Shown here piece by piece: positions 1 to 8,504 of a DNA stretch of 64,000 nt; within the stretch, counting starts at the first letter, position 1; each line of letters opens with the position of its first letter. The notes below the pieces were generated by a model that worked only from the letters and a program-made list of their open reading frames with translations, made no database searches and was not told the DNA's origin. Source of the DNA: Arthrobacter sp. Leaf137 (lineage in GTDB: Bacteria > Actinomycetota > Actinomycetes > Actinomycetales > Micrococcaceae); NCBI RefSeq assembly GCF_001423525.1, contig NZ_LMOI01000004.1:50714-114713 (forward strand), given 5' to 3'. A program made the position numbers and the translations under genes.

Positions 1-1510
1 CGGCCACAAGGATGCTGTCCAGCGGGCCTGCGAGCTCCACTGCGCGTCGGATGGCTTCATCGCGGGGGAAGACCTCCAGGATCTCGCAGGGCAGCGCGTC
101 GCTGCTCCGCGCGTCTTCCGCACCTGCCAGGACGTCGGCGCGGATGGCAGCTGCGTCCTCGTCGTGGGGGTCGTCGTCAGTGATGATGACAGTGTCCGCC
201 AGGCGGGCGGCCACCGCGCCCATGGCGGGGCGCTTGCCCTGGTCGCGCTGGCCGGTGGCACCGAAGACGACGATCAGCCGGGAGCCCGGCGCCGGCGGGC
301 GGACGGCTTCGAGGGCACGGGCCAGCGCATCGGTGTTGTGGGCGAAGTCGACGACGGCGGCCGGCTGCTCGGCGACGAGTTGCATGCGTCCGGGGACGGC
401 AACGGCGAACGGGTCGGCCGTGTCCAGGGCGACCTGAAGCACGGCGGGGTCCACACCGCCGGAGAGGACCATGACCGCCGCCAGTGCGGCGTTGGCGACG
501 TTGAAGCTGCCGGGCAGCCCGGTGTGCAGGCGCAGTTCTGCGCCGTCGGGGCCTTTGAGGGTGAACGAGGTGCCGAGGACCCGGGGTTCTGTGGCGGCCA
601 CCGCCCAGTCTGCGGCTGTCTGCCCGTCCGTGCTGAGGGTGGTGACCGGGATGCCGGCGGTGCCGGCCAGGCGGCGGCCCCACTCGTCGTCGACCGTCAC
701 TACTGCCCTGCGGGCGCGCGCCGGTGTGAAGAGGTCGGCTTTGGTGGCGAAGTAGTCATCCATGGTGCCGTGAAGGTCCAGGTGGTCCTGCGTCAGGTTG
801 GTGAAACCGGCCACGTCAAACAGCACGCCGTCCACGCGCTGGTATGAGATGGCGTGCGAGGAAACCTCCATGGCTGCCGCCCCCAGTCCCCGTTCGCGCA
901 TGAGTGCGAGCAGCCCGTGCACTTCGGTCGATTCGGGGGTGGTCAGCAGGCTTGGAATGGGCTCCGTGCCGGCGAGGATCTCGATGGTGCCGATCAGGCC
1001 GGACCGGGTGCCGAGGGCGCGCAGCAGTGAGTTGATGAAGTAGGTGGTGGTGGTCTTGCCGTTGGTGCCTGTCACTCCGAACAGCGTGAAGTCCTCGTCG
1101 GCGCCGTCGGTGCTGCCGTAGATGGCCGCGGAGAGCGGGCCCACCACGTTGCGGGGTTTGTCCACCACGAGGACCGGCACCGGGGTGTCATTGCCCAGCG
1201 CCAGCAGGCGCGCACCGGCGTCGTCGGTCAGGACGGCCACCGCCCCTGCTTCCAGGGCCTGTGCCACGAAGTCCGCACCGTGGCGGGACGCTCCGGGAAG
1301 GGCGACGTACAGGTCTCCGGCTTCGACGGCCCGGGAGTTCAGGGTGATTCCCGTTACCGTGACGCCTGCTGCATGTCCGGGAACTGCGACGCCTACGGCG
1401 ACGCCGATGCTCTCCAGCCGGACCGGTTCGACGGCGGCGGGCCGGAACCTGGCTTTGCTGGCAGGAGCGGCCGGAACGGCGCTGCTGTGGGACGGCGTGA
1501 ACTCTGACAA
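1..1510 (-). CDS. murE: UDP-N-acetylmuramoyl-tripeptide synthetase MurE (3' end outside window)
   Basis: Cytoplasmic ATP-dependent ligase that adds the third stem-peptide amino acid to UDP-MurNAc-L-Ala-D-Glu. The Mur ATP-binding loop GTNGKTTTT starts near residue 148, followed by NLTQDHLDLHGTMDDYF. The substrate-specificity motif is DDPH (residues 446-449) rather than the DNPR of diaminopimelate-adding enzymes, which fits an L-lysine-type wall. Chosen start is TTG at 1510, preceded by GGAGA five bases upstream; no ATG is available before the first conserved block (GITLNSRAVEAGDLYVALPG). Last gene in the window of the leftward mraZ-rsmH-ftsL-ftsI-murE cluster, 79 bases after ftsI. The C-terminal end (GKGHE region) lies beyond base 1. 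Confidence 0.93.
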   Translation of the reverse strand, partial: MSEFTPSHSSAVPAAPASKARFRPAAVEPVRLESIGVAVGVAVPGHAAGVTVTGITLNSRAVEAGDLYVALPGASRHGADFVAQALEAGAVAVLTDDAGARLLALGNDTPVPVLVVDKPRNVVGPLSAAIYGSTDGADEDFTLFGVTGTNGKTTTTYFINSLLRALGTRSGLIGTIEILAGTEPIPSLLTTPESTEVHGLLALMRERGLGAAAMEVSSHAISYQRVDGVLFDVAGFTNLTQDHLDLHGTMDDYFATKADLFTPARARRAVVTVDDEWGRRLAGTAGIPVTTLSTDGQTAADWAVAATEPRVLGTSFTLKGPDGAELRLHTGLPGSFNVANAALAAVMVLSGGVDPAVLQVALDTADPFAVAVPGRMQLVAEQPAAVVDFAHNTDALARALEAVRPPAPGSRLIVVFGATGQRDQGKRPAMGAVAARLADTVIITDDDPHDEDAAAIRADVLAGAEDARSSDALPCEILEVFPRDEAIRRAVELAGPLDSILVA

Positions 1511-1589
1511 GGAATCTCCGATGGTGCTAGTGGACCGTGCCCGGCTGTGGCCGCAGCGGGCGCTGCTGCAGCGTGGTGGCGCCGGGGTG

Positions 1590-3392
1590 CTACTTGGCGA
1601 ACTGGGGCAGCCTGGCCGGTTCGCCGGTGGACGGCTGGACGTTGTAGGTCCGCAGTGCCTGGCTCATGACCGACCGGAAGACCGGCCCGTTGGTAATCCC
1701 GTAGATGCTGCCCTTGGGCCGCTGGAGTACCACCTCAACAATAAACCGCGGATCATCCATCGGCGCCATGCCCACCATGGAGGCGGTGTAGCCGCAGAAA
1801 CCGGACTTGCCGTCGTCGCAGGGCGATTCCGAGGTGCCGGTCTTGGCACCGACCCGATAGCCGTCGATGGAGGCATCCTTGATCTGGCCCTCGGTGACGG
1901 CGCTTTCCAGGATGTCCTGGACCTGCTGGGCGGTGCTGTCAGAAACAACCTGGGTGGCGGGTGCTGCCGGTACCTTTTCCTCGGTTCCGTCGGGGGAAAC
2001 ATACGAGTCGATCAGTCGCGGCTGGAGCATCACCCCGTTGTTGGCCACTGACTGGAAGGCCCGCACGGTCTGGAGGGTGGACTGTGAAACCCCCTGGCCG
2101 AAGAGGACGGTGAATTCCTGCCGCCCGTCCCACTGGTCTGCGGGGGTCAGAATTCCGGAGGCGGTAGCGGGGAGCCCGATGTCCGGGGCCTCGCCAATGC
2201 CGAACTTCTGCAACCAGTCATGGCGCTGGTCCTTGCTCAGGGCCTGGCCGGCCATCACGGTGCCCGTGTTCATGGAGTAGCCCAGGATACCCGCGAGGGT
2301 GCGCTTCTCGGTGCCGTGTGAAAAGGAGTCGGTAAACGTTTGGCCGTTGACCGTATACGAGGGTGGCAGCGTGTATTCGCTGAGCGGGTTGGCCTTGCCC
2401 TCCTCGATCAGGGCCGCTGCGGTCAGCATCTTCTCCACCGAACCCGGCTCGTAGGCTGCGGTAACGGCGCGGACGCCGCGGTCCTTGGCCGCCACGAGGC
2501 CCGGGTTGTTCGGATCCGGGGAGTTGGTGTCCGCCATGGCCACCAGGTTGCCGGTCTTGACGTCCATCACAATGATGACGCCCCATTCGGCGCTGAGCTT
2601 GTCCGCCTGGCTTTGGATGGCCTGCTGCGCAAAGTACTGGAGGTCGGAGTTGATGGTGAGCTTGACGTTCTTGCCGTCCTGCGGTGCGGTCAGCTCGTCC
2701 ACGCCCACCGGAATCCGGAGTCCGTCGGCCCCGATTTCGAACAGGCGCTTGCCATCCGACCCCTTCAGGAGGGCGTCCTGCGTCTGTTCGATTCCGGCCT
2801 GTCCGCTGCCACCCTCCTGCAGGAAGCCGATGATGCCGCCCGCCACGGAGCCGTTGGGGTAAACGCGCTTGCTGACGCCTTCGGTCACGATGCCGGGCAC
2901 CTGGAGTTTGGAAATGCGGTCCTCGACGTCCGGCTTTACGTCCTTGGCCACGATGTAGTAGCGCGACTCACCGGTAACGGCTTTGACGATGGCGTCCTTG
3001 TCCATGCCAAGGACAGCTGCCAGCTCGGTGAGGCCCTGGTCGCGGCTGACCTCGACGAGTTTTTCCTTACCGTCTACATTATCCAGGCGCCGGTAGGTCT
3101 CGGTCTTTGTATTGAGCTGCTGGTCCACCACCACGTTGTAGCGGATCACACTGTTTGCCAGGACCGTGCCGTTGGCGTCCAGGATACTGCCGCGCTCGGC
3201 AGGCAGGACCGTTTCTGTCATCCGCTTGTTGAGGGCGGCTTCAGCCATGCCACCGACGTCCAGGCCCTGTACCAGGAACAGCTTTCCGCCAACCACCAGC
3301 AGGAGCGTGAGCATGATGCCCAGGCCCAGGCGCAACCGCCTGGTGGGGTTGGGCGCTTTGCCGTTCGCTGCCTTACCGGTCCTCTGCGCCAC
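1590..3392 (-). CDS. ftsI: Septal peptidoglycan transpeptidase, class B PBP FtsI
   Basis: 600-residue class B penicillin-binding protein that crosslinks septal peptidoglycan during division. A short basic cytoplasmic tail is followed by one membrane helix (about 21-42), a PBP dimer domain, then the transpeptidase domain. The active-site motifs are visible: SVEK with nucleophile near Ser318, SMN near 373-375 and KTG near 517-519. The GTG start at 3392 is preceded by AAGGAAG. It sits between ftsL and murE, as usual in the dcw cluster. No PASTA domain follows the KTG motif, as expected for an actinobacterial FtsI. Confidence 0.95.
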   Translation of the reverse strand: MAQRTGKAANGKAPNPTRRLRLGLGIMLTLLLVVGGKLFLVQGLDVGGMAEAALNKRMTETVLPAERGSILDANGTVLANSVIRYNVVVDQQLNTKTETYRRLDNVDGKEKLVEVSRDQGLTELAAVLGMDKDAIVKAVTGESRYYIVAKDVKPDVEDRISKLQVPGIVTEGVSKRVYPNGSVAGGIIGFLQEGGSGQAGIEQTQDALLKGSDGKRLFEIGADGLRIPVGVDELTAPQDGKNVKLTINSDLQYFAQQAIQSQADKLSAEWGVIIVMDVKTGNLVAMADTNSPDPNNPGLVAAKDRGVRAVTAAYEPGSVEKMLTAAALIEEGKANPLSEYTLPPSYTVNGQTFTDSFSHGTEKRTLAGILGYSMNTGTVMAGQALSKDQRHDWLQKFGIGEAPDIGLPATASGILTPADQWDGRQEFTVLFGQGVSQSTLQTVRAFQSVANNGVMLQPRLIDSYVSPDGTEEKVPAAPATQVVSDSTAQQVQDILESAVTEGQIKDASIDGYRVGAKTGTSESPCDDGKSGFCGYTASMVGMAPMDDPRFIVEVVLQRPKGSIYGITNGPVFRSVMSQALRTYNVQPSTGEPARLPQFAK

Positions 3393-3436
3393 TGATCTTC
3401 CTTGCTGTTCGTCCCTCGTGCCTGCCAGTCCCGCTC

Positions 3437-4081
3437 TTACTGTCCGGGCACCTTTTGCTGCGGTGCGGGAACCGTGCCGCCGTTAAGTTCTGCCGCTGAG
3501 GCCTGGCGGGCGGGCGCTGCCGCTGCGGGCGCCTCAGCGGCAGGCGCCGCTGCGGCGGGCGGGGTTTCTGCCGCCGGTTTGCGGCTTGCCAGGGGTTCAC
3601 CCGTTGAGGCCGGCGGCACGACGATCAGCTGCCCGGGGACGGCCGGGGCAGGAATGACGGCACCTTCAGTGGCGCCCTTCACTGCCGGCGTGGCCTTGCC
3701 AGTGACGGACAGCGTGGAAAGGTCAATCTGGCCCTTGACGGTTGAAGCCACCATTCCCAGGTCCTTGGCCTTGGCCGCAAGGTTCTGCGGGGCCTCGAAA
3801 TTCTGCACCTGCTGGGTGAGGTCCTGGTTCTGCTTGGTCAGCGTGCTTTGCTTGGCGCGCAGTTCAACCAGCTGGTACTGCGCAGTGGATACCGAGATAT
3901 TCAGGACCAGGACTGCCACCAGTGCTACCGCAAGCATGGCGAAGCAGAGGACGACGAAAGGCGCACGCCGCTTGCGGGGCATGCTGCGCACCACGGACAG
4001 CGGGGTACGGCTCTTCCGTTCCTCGCGCTGCGCCGGATTGCCGGGAGCGGCGGGAAAGTTCTTGACGGCAGCGGTGCTCAT
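3437..4081 (-). CDS. ftsL: FtsL-like division protein
   Basis: 214-residue bitopic membrane protein of the FtsL/DivIC type, expected to join FtsQ-FtsB and FtsW-FtsI in the divisome. A basic N-terminal region (about 1-42) precedes one membrane helix (about 43-64) and a short coiled-coil (about 66-97) containing [20 protein letters not shown]. The last ~85 residues are a Pro/Ala-rich extracellular tail ([15 protein letters not shown]), probably disordered. Its ATG overlaps the rsmH stop by four bases (ATGA), so translation is probably coupled. FtsL proteins diverge strongly, so identification rests on architecture and position rather than on residues. Confidence 0.85.
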   Translation of the reverse strand: MSTAAVKNFPAAPGNPAQREERKSRTPLSVVRSMPRKRRAPFVVLCFAMLAVALVAVLVLNISVSTAQYQLVELRAKQSTLTKQNQDLTQQVQNFEAPQNLAAKAKDLGMVASTVKGQIDLSTLSVTGKATPAVKGATEGAVIPAPAVPGQLIVVPPASTGEPLASRKPAAETPPAAAAPAAEAPAAAAPARQASAAELNGGTVPAPQQKVPGQ

Positions 4082-5070
4082 GCAGCTCTCCTGGCTCTGA
4101 TTCGTTCCGCCGCACGGAGCCTGGCTGAGGCGGCACGGGGGTTCTCGGCGATTTCGACGGCGGTGGGCACCTCGGTGCCCTTGGTCACGATCTTGAGTTC
4201 GGGTTTATGCTCTTCCAGTTCCACCGGAAACCCGAGTGGGGCGGAGGACTTGGAGCGGCCTTGGAGGACGGCCTTGACGATCTTGTCCTCCAGGGAGTGG
4301 TAGGACATGACCACGATTCGCCCGCCCATGCCCAGCGCATCCACGGCGGCCGGGACGGCGCGCTCCAGGACGTCGAGCTCCTCGTTGACTTCGATCCGCA
4401 ACGCCTGGAAGGTCCGCTTGGCCGGATGTCCACCGGACTTGGCAGCTCCGGCAGGGACGACTGACCGGATCTGCTCCACCAGCTCTCCGGTGGTGGTGAA
4501 TGGCTTCCCGCCACGTGCAGCGACGATTCGGTTCGCGATGCGGCCAGCGAACTTCTCCTCGCCCCACTTCCGGATGATCCGGACCAGCTCTTCCTCGCTG
4601 TACGTGTTGACGACGTCAGCAGCAGTCTGCCCGCGGCTGGTGTCCATCCGCATGTCCAGGGGAGCGTCGAAGGAGTAGGCGAAGCCGCGCTCCCGTTCGT
4701 CAAGCTGGAGCGACGAAACGCCAAGGTCCATCAGGATGCCGGAAATTTCGGTTACGCCGAGGTCCGCGAGGACTTCGGGGATTTCGTCGTAAACGGCGTG
4801 GACCAGGTCCGTCCTCGCGCTGAACGGTGCAAGCCGCTCCCCCGCAAGGGCGAGTGCTTCCTCGTCACGGTCGATGCCGATCAGGTGAAGGTCCGGGAAC
4901 CGCTGGAGCATGGCTTCGGAGTGCCCGCCCATACCCAGCGTGGCATCGATGACGATCGGGGCCCTGCCCTGCTGCCGTGCAGCTTCGAATCCGGGGGCCA
5001 ACAAATTGATGCACCGGTCCCGCAGGACCGGCACATGGCGTTCGGACGTTGGCTTCGGTTGTTCGTTCAT
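4078..5070 (-). CDS. rsmH: 16S rRNA m4C1402 methyltransferase RsmH (MraW)
   Basis: SAM-dependent enzyme that N4-methylates C1402 of 16S rRNA. The SAM-binding motif [12 protein letters not shown] lies at about residues 42-53, followed by GIDRDEEAL; the family block [20 protein letters not shown] and the C-terminal [12 protein letters not shown] are also present. I use the ATG at 5070 (MNEQPKPT), giving 330 residues, because AAAGGA lies six bases upstream; a longer frame to 5208 adds unconserved residues. The gene is downstream of mraZ and coupled to ftsL by an ATGA overlap. Confidence 0.95.
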   Translation of the reverse strand: MNEQPKPTSERHVPVLRDRCINLLAPGFEAARQQGRAPIVIDATLGMGGHSEAMLQRFPDLHLIGIDRDEEALALAGERLAPFSARTDLVHAVYDEIPEVLADLGVTEISGILMDLGVSSLQLDERERGFAYSFDAPLDMRMDTSRGQTAADVVNTYSEEELVRIIRKWGEEKFAGRIANRIVAARGGKPFTTTGELVEQIRSVVPAGAAKSGGHPAKRTFQALRIEVNEELDVLERAVPAAVDALGMGGRIVVMSYHSLEDKIVKAVLQGRSKSSAPLGFPVELEEHKPELKIVTKGTEVPTAVEIAENPRAASARLRAAERIRARRAA

Positions 5071-5252
5071 GCCTCGTCCTTTCTCGCCGTTGTGGTAGCT
5101 GCTTTTCGTTTCCGGGATCAGATCCCCATCCGTACCTACCGTCCCGCCTGCCTGGCTCCGGGGAAGTGAGTCAGGTTGGCTGGCCGATCGGCCGGCTGGA
5201 GATCTCATCCAGGAAACTTCCTGCGTGAAACTCCTGCGTACCGCTCCGGGAT

Positions 5253-5681
5253 TCAGAGAATGCCCGGAATGGGATCGTCCGTTTCAGAGAAGGCTGTTTC
5301 CTTCTCCGCGAGGTATTCATTCCAGGCCTGGGCGTCCCAGATCTCGGCACGGGAGCCTGCGCCGATGACGGCCAGTTCCCTTCCGAGTCCTGCGTACTCC
5401 CGGAGCGCGGGAGGAATTGTCACGCGCCCCTGCTTGTCAGGTACCTCGTCAGAGGCCCCAGAGAGAAAGACACGGATATAGTCACGTGCCTGCTTGGAGG
5501 AGATTGGCGCCTCCCGCATCTGCTCGTGGACCCGTGCAAATTCCTTCTCGCTGAAGACGTAGATGCAACGTTCCTGGCCCCTTGTGAGCACCAGCCCGCT
5601 AGCCAGTTCCTCACGGAACTTGGCGGGGAGAATGATCCGTCCCTTCTCGTCCAGGCGCGGCGAGTGAGTGCCCAGAAACAC
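5253..5681 (-). CDS. mraZ: Transcriptional regulator MraZ
   Basis: 142-residue MraZ with the two tandem SpoVT/AbrB-like halves ([16 protein letters not shown] near 11-26 and [18 protein letters not shown] near 82-99). In characterised species MraZ forms a ring-like multimer that binds short repeats at the head of the dcw cluster and controls its transcription. The GTG start at 5681 has a weak GGTGG upstream. Three matching operator boxes lie 66-91 bases upstream, so autoregulation is likely. It heads the leftward wall and division operon. Confidence 0.96.
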
Positions 5682-5746
5682 TGGCCCACCGCCTGTCCGA
5701 TATCAGGAAATGCACATCCCCTATGTTGCAACCACCCTCTTATGTC

Positions 5747-5772
5747 CTCCACATTACTCCACTTTCCCCCAC
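5747..5772 (-). promoter_or_regulatory. MraZ operator: three boxes with 10-bp period
   Basis: On the minus strand the sequence reads GTGGGG-N4-GTGGAG-N4-GTGGAG (boxes at 5767-5772, 5757-5762 and 5747-5752), spaced exactly one helical turn apart and upstream of mraZ. This matches the known MraZ-box arrangement of short G-rich direct repeats on one DNA face. Assignment as the MraZ operator is inferred from motif and position. Confidence 0.8.
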
Positions 5773-5937
5773 AGTCAACGCAAAATCGGGCGTGGTGAAC
5801 CGCGAAATTGGGATATCGGCCGCGGAATGGCGCCATTTTCTGCGGGTGGTGGGAAGTGGAGTGGATTTCCAGGGCGCAGCGGGAAGCGGAAAGCCGGCAA
5901 CTGCGTGAAATGGCCGCTAACAGCGTTAAACAGGAAA

Positions 5938-5961
5938 AGACCCGCCGCAGCGGGTCTTTCT
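5938..5961 (-). terminator. Terminator after the DUF3040 gene
   Basis: GACCCGC and GCGGGTC arms around a CGCA loop, with flanking A and T runs on both sides (AAA before, TTT after). It lies 66 bases past the DUF3040 stop codon in the leftward direction and separates that gene from the mraZ promoter region. The rest of 5682-6026 holds the MraZ boxes and no gene. Confidence 0.7.
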
Positions 5962-6026
5962 GTTGTTCGCTCCCCTGCCGGGGAGCGAAGTGGAGGCTCC
6001 GGGTGAGGCCCGGTTACCGGTAAGCC

Positions 6027-6401
6027 CTAGGGCTCACCGCGCCGGCGCTCGTCCCAACGCTCCTCAAGGTTGCTCATGAAGGAACTCCGCGGTTTGCCCG
6101 GCTTGCCGGTACTGCCCTTGGCGCCATCCTTTGCTGCCGCGGAACTGCGCATCGTCGCAAAGTACACGCCACCGCCCATGACGATAAATCCGAGGACACC
6201 GACGAAGATGCTCTGCAGCGTGACGCCAACCAGCAGCAGGAACACGCCTGCCAAGGCACCGAGGACGCCGATCACCACATGCCTGGTTGACCACGAACGC
6301 CCGGGGTCCGACCCCATGGAGTTCGCAAACTTCGGGTCGTCCTCGTGAAGCTGCTTCTCCAACTGCTCAAGCAGCTTCTGTTCGTGCTCCGACAGCGGCA
6401 T
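6027..6401 (-). CDS. DUF3040 membrane protein
   Basis: 124-residue small membrane protein of the DUF3040 family, common in actinobacteria and of unknown function. The N-terminal family signature MPLSEHEQKLLEQLEKQL is followed by two adjacent membrane helices (about 42-61 and 63-84) and a basic, Gly/Lys/Arg-rich cytoplasmic tail. The start is the ATG at 6401, five bases after GGAGG; an adjacent in-frame GTG would leave only two bases. In actinobacteria this family often sits beside mraZ and the dcw cluster, as here, suggesting but not proving an envelope role. Confidence 0.88.
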   Translation of the reverse strand: MPLSEHEQKLLEQLEKQLHEDDPKFANSMGSDPGRSWSTRHVVIGVLGALAGVFLLLVGVTLQSIFVGVLGFIVMGGGVYFATMRSSAAAKDGAKGSTGKPGKPRSSFMSNLEERWDERRRGEP

Positions 6402-6672
6402 CACGACCTCCTTCGTAGGCCAACGTCCGGGCTGGTCCCAGAAATTACTCCTGCACCCTTAACGGCTGGTGCGCCTGTTCGGTTCCCGTCTTCCCGCCTG
6501 GGCGGGAAGTTGAACCGGGCGCACAGCCGCCGAAGCGGAAGTATGTCCAAAACGGTCCGGCAGTAGTCCAATCACTCAAAAACTATGTATCTCTAAGGAT
6601 AGTTTGTTGCGGTCCGTTCTGAAAGACGGCGATTTCTTCCGAAACACGGGAACGGCCGCTTTTTGGTCCGTT
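6402..6672. other. Intergenic region between dinB and the DUF3040 gene
   Basis: This 271-base spacer holds a short inverted repeat (TTCCCGCC-TG-GGCGGGAA at 6491-6508) that could end dinB transcription, although no T tract follows it on the minus strand. An AT-rich patch (about 6572-6605) stands out from the surrounding GC-rich DNA. No coding frame looks real. Confidence 0.4.
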
Positions 6673-7899
6673 TTAGCCCGCACCGTTTCCCGGTTCCATC
6701 AGACGGGCCGGAAGGACCGACTTGGAGCCGAATTTTCGAGTGACCTCGTCCAGGACCTGCTCTGCGGCGCGCCAGTTCTCATCCCGCCGGTCGATGGTGA
6801 GCTGCACCGAGGTTGTTGCCGTGTCCTCCAGCTGCTCGGCCCGCACCCCCACCAGCCGGACGGACATGGCACGGTGCCCGACTGACTCCAGCAACTGGAC
6901 CGCCACAGCATAGATCAGCTGTGCACTGTCAACGGGAGCCTGCAGCGTGCGGCTGCGGGTAATGGTGGAAAAGTCCGCAAAGCGCAGTTTCAGGGCCACG
7001 GTCCTTGCCACCATGCCGGAGCTTCGCAGGCGTCCGGCCGTGCGGTGCGACAACCGAAGGAGCTCGCGGTGGAGGAGGGCGTCATCGGAGGTGTCAACCG
7101 CAAAAGTCTCTTCAGCTCCGATGCTCTTTTCCAGCCGCACGGGCGTAACCGGCCTGGGGTCGATGCCCCAGGAAAGCCGGTGCACGTGCTCACCCCCGGC
7201 GCCGAGCATCCGGCGGAGAGTGGAGACGGGAGTGGCAGCCACATCCGCCACCGTCCGGATTCCCATTCGTGCCAGGACTTCAGCTGTCTTTGCCCCCACA
7301 CCCCACAGCGCTCCCACCGGCAGGCTGTGCAGATACGGCACGGTTTGATCGGGGCCGATAAGCAGCAGGCCGTCCGGTTTGCAGCGGGTGGAGGCGATTT
7401 TCGCCACGAACTTCGATTCGGCGATGCCCACAGATGCCGTGATGCCGAGCTCGGAAGCGACCCGGCGCCGAATGAGTTCACCGATTTCCCTCGGGGGGCC
7501 CAGCCTGCGGATCGCTCCGGTGACGTCCAGGAAGGCTTCATCAACGCTGAGCGGCTCCACCAGTTCAGTCACGGATTCGAAGATGGCCATCAGCTGGGCC
7601 GAGACCTCGTAGTACAGCTTGTGCCGCGGTTCGATGATGACAGCCTGCGGGCACATCCGGGCGGCGACGGCCATGGGCATGGCTGACTTAACGCCAAAGG
7701 CGCGCGCCTCATAGGAGCCGGACAGGACCACTGAGCGCTCCCCCGGAAAGCCGACGATCACTGGCTTGCCGCGAAGTTCGGGGCGTGTCCGCAGTTCGAC
7801 CGAGACGAAGAAGGCGTCCATGTCCACGTGCATGATGCACTTCCGCCTGCCGCCCGGAAGGCGTGCTGCGGCTGGCTGGTTTCTAGCGTCGGGCCCCAC
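6673..7899 (-). CDS. dinB: DNA polymerase IV (Y-family)
   Basis: 408-residue translesion polymerase. The palm-domain motif HVDMDAFFVSVE places the first metal-binding Asp at 26, and PLSVDEAFLDVTG gives Asp120 and Glu121; these match the catalytic triad of E. coli DinB. Helix-hairpin-helix and little-finger regions follow, including the ARMGIRTVADVAATP segment. The C-terminus has no obvious clamp-binding peptide. The GTG start at 7899 is the furthest upstream option. An N-terminal extension of about 20 residues precedes the conserved core, so the true start may be slightly downstream. No LexA-type box was identified. Confidence 0.93.
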   Translation of the reverse strand: MGPDARNQPAAARLPGGRRKCIMHVDMDAFFVSVELRTRPELRGKPVIVGFPGERSVVLSGSYEARAFGVKSAMPMAVAARMCPQAVIIEPRHKLYYEVSAQLMAIFESVTELVEPLSVDEAFLDVTGAIRRLGPPREIGELIRRRVASELGITASVGIAESKFVAKIASTRCKPDGLLLIGPDQTVPYLHSLPVGALWGVGAKTAEVLARMGIRTVADVAATPVSTLRRMLGAGGEHVHRLSWGIDPRPVTPVRLEKSIGAEETFAVDTSDDALLHRELLRLSHRTAGRLRSSGMVARTVALKLRFADFSTITRSRTLQAPVDSAQLIYAVAVQLLESVGHRAMSVRLVGVRAEQLEDTATTSVQLTIDRRDENWRAAEQVLDEVTRKFGSKSVLPARLMEPGNGAG

Positions 7900-7973
7900 G
7901 GCTGCAATCCTATCCGTAGGTACTGACTAAACTGGAGGCTGAATCCGGCATCAACACCAGGAGGAAAGTCCCT

Positions 7974-8504
7974 GTGACGGTCATTGGAAACTTCAAACCG
8001 GCTGGCCTGGCCGTTCTTGCCGCAGGTGCGGCACTGGCCCTGGCAGCCTGCAGCCCGGCCCCGTCACCGGCACAGCCGTCACCATCCTCCCCCGCCACTG
8101 TGCCTGCAACTGCACATGCGACTACTACTGCGTCGGCCAGCCCCAGCGCCTCGCCCAGCACCTCAGCTACGGTGGGGGCCCTCGTTGACGGCTTCCCGCA
8201 GCAACTCCTCCCCCTGATGCCGAACGCGACCGTTGTATCCAGCAGCTTTGACAAGTCGTCCGCGCCCGCAACCGCCGCCCTGGTGGCGACAGTCGCCGGG
8301 CCCACGTCCGCCGTCGTCGACTTCTACACGAAGGCGCTGGAAGCGCAAGGCTTCAAAGCGGTGCCCGGTGACGCCGTCGGGGCCGTGGCCTCCAAGGACT
8401 TTGTCCGCGGTGACAGCGAGACTGTTAACCTCTCGGTGGTTGAGGCGTCCGGAGTGGCGACTTTCACTATCGGCGCCAACGTGGCTGCTGAGTCCGCCAA
8501 GTGA
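7974..8504 (+). CDS. Putative lipoprotein of unknown function
   Basis: 176-residue predicted secreted lipoprotein. A hydrophobic signal (GLAVLAAGAALALAAC) ends in a lipobox LAAC with Cys near 26, followed by a Pro/Ser/Ala/Thr-rich linker to about residue 63 and a small folded domain (VVDFYTKALEAQGFKAV). The GTG start follows a strong AGGAGGAAAG. The gene overlaps the next (polyprenyl synthase) by four bases, so the two are translationally coupled. I do not recognise a family; the domain resembles small actinobacterial extracytoplasmic lipoproteins only in general layout. Confidence 0.8.
   Translation: MTVIGNFKPAGLAVLAAGAALALAACSPAPSPAQPSPSSPATVPATAHATTTASASPSASPSTSATVGALVDGFPQQLLPLMPNATVVSSSFDKSSAPATAALVATVAGPTSAVVDFYTKALEAQGFKAVPGDAVGAVASKDFVRGDSETVNLSVVEASGVATFTIGANVAAESAK

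Noticed and set aside
2340..3395. Long open frame on the plus strand across ftsI
   Set aside because: Antisense to a well-supported gene with all active-site motifs; a GC-rich shadow frame with no conserved features.
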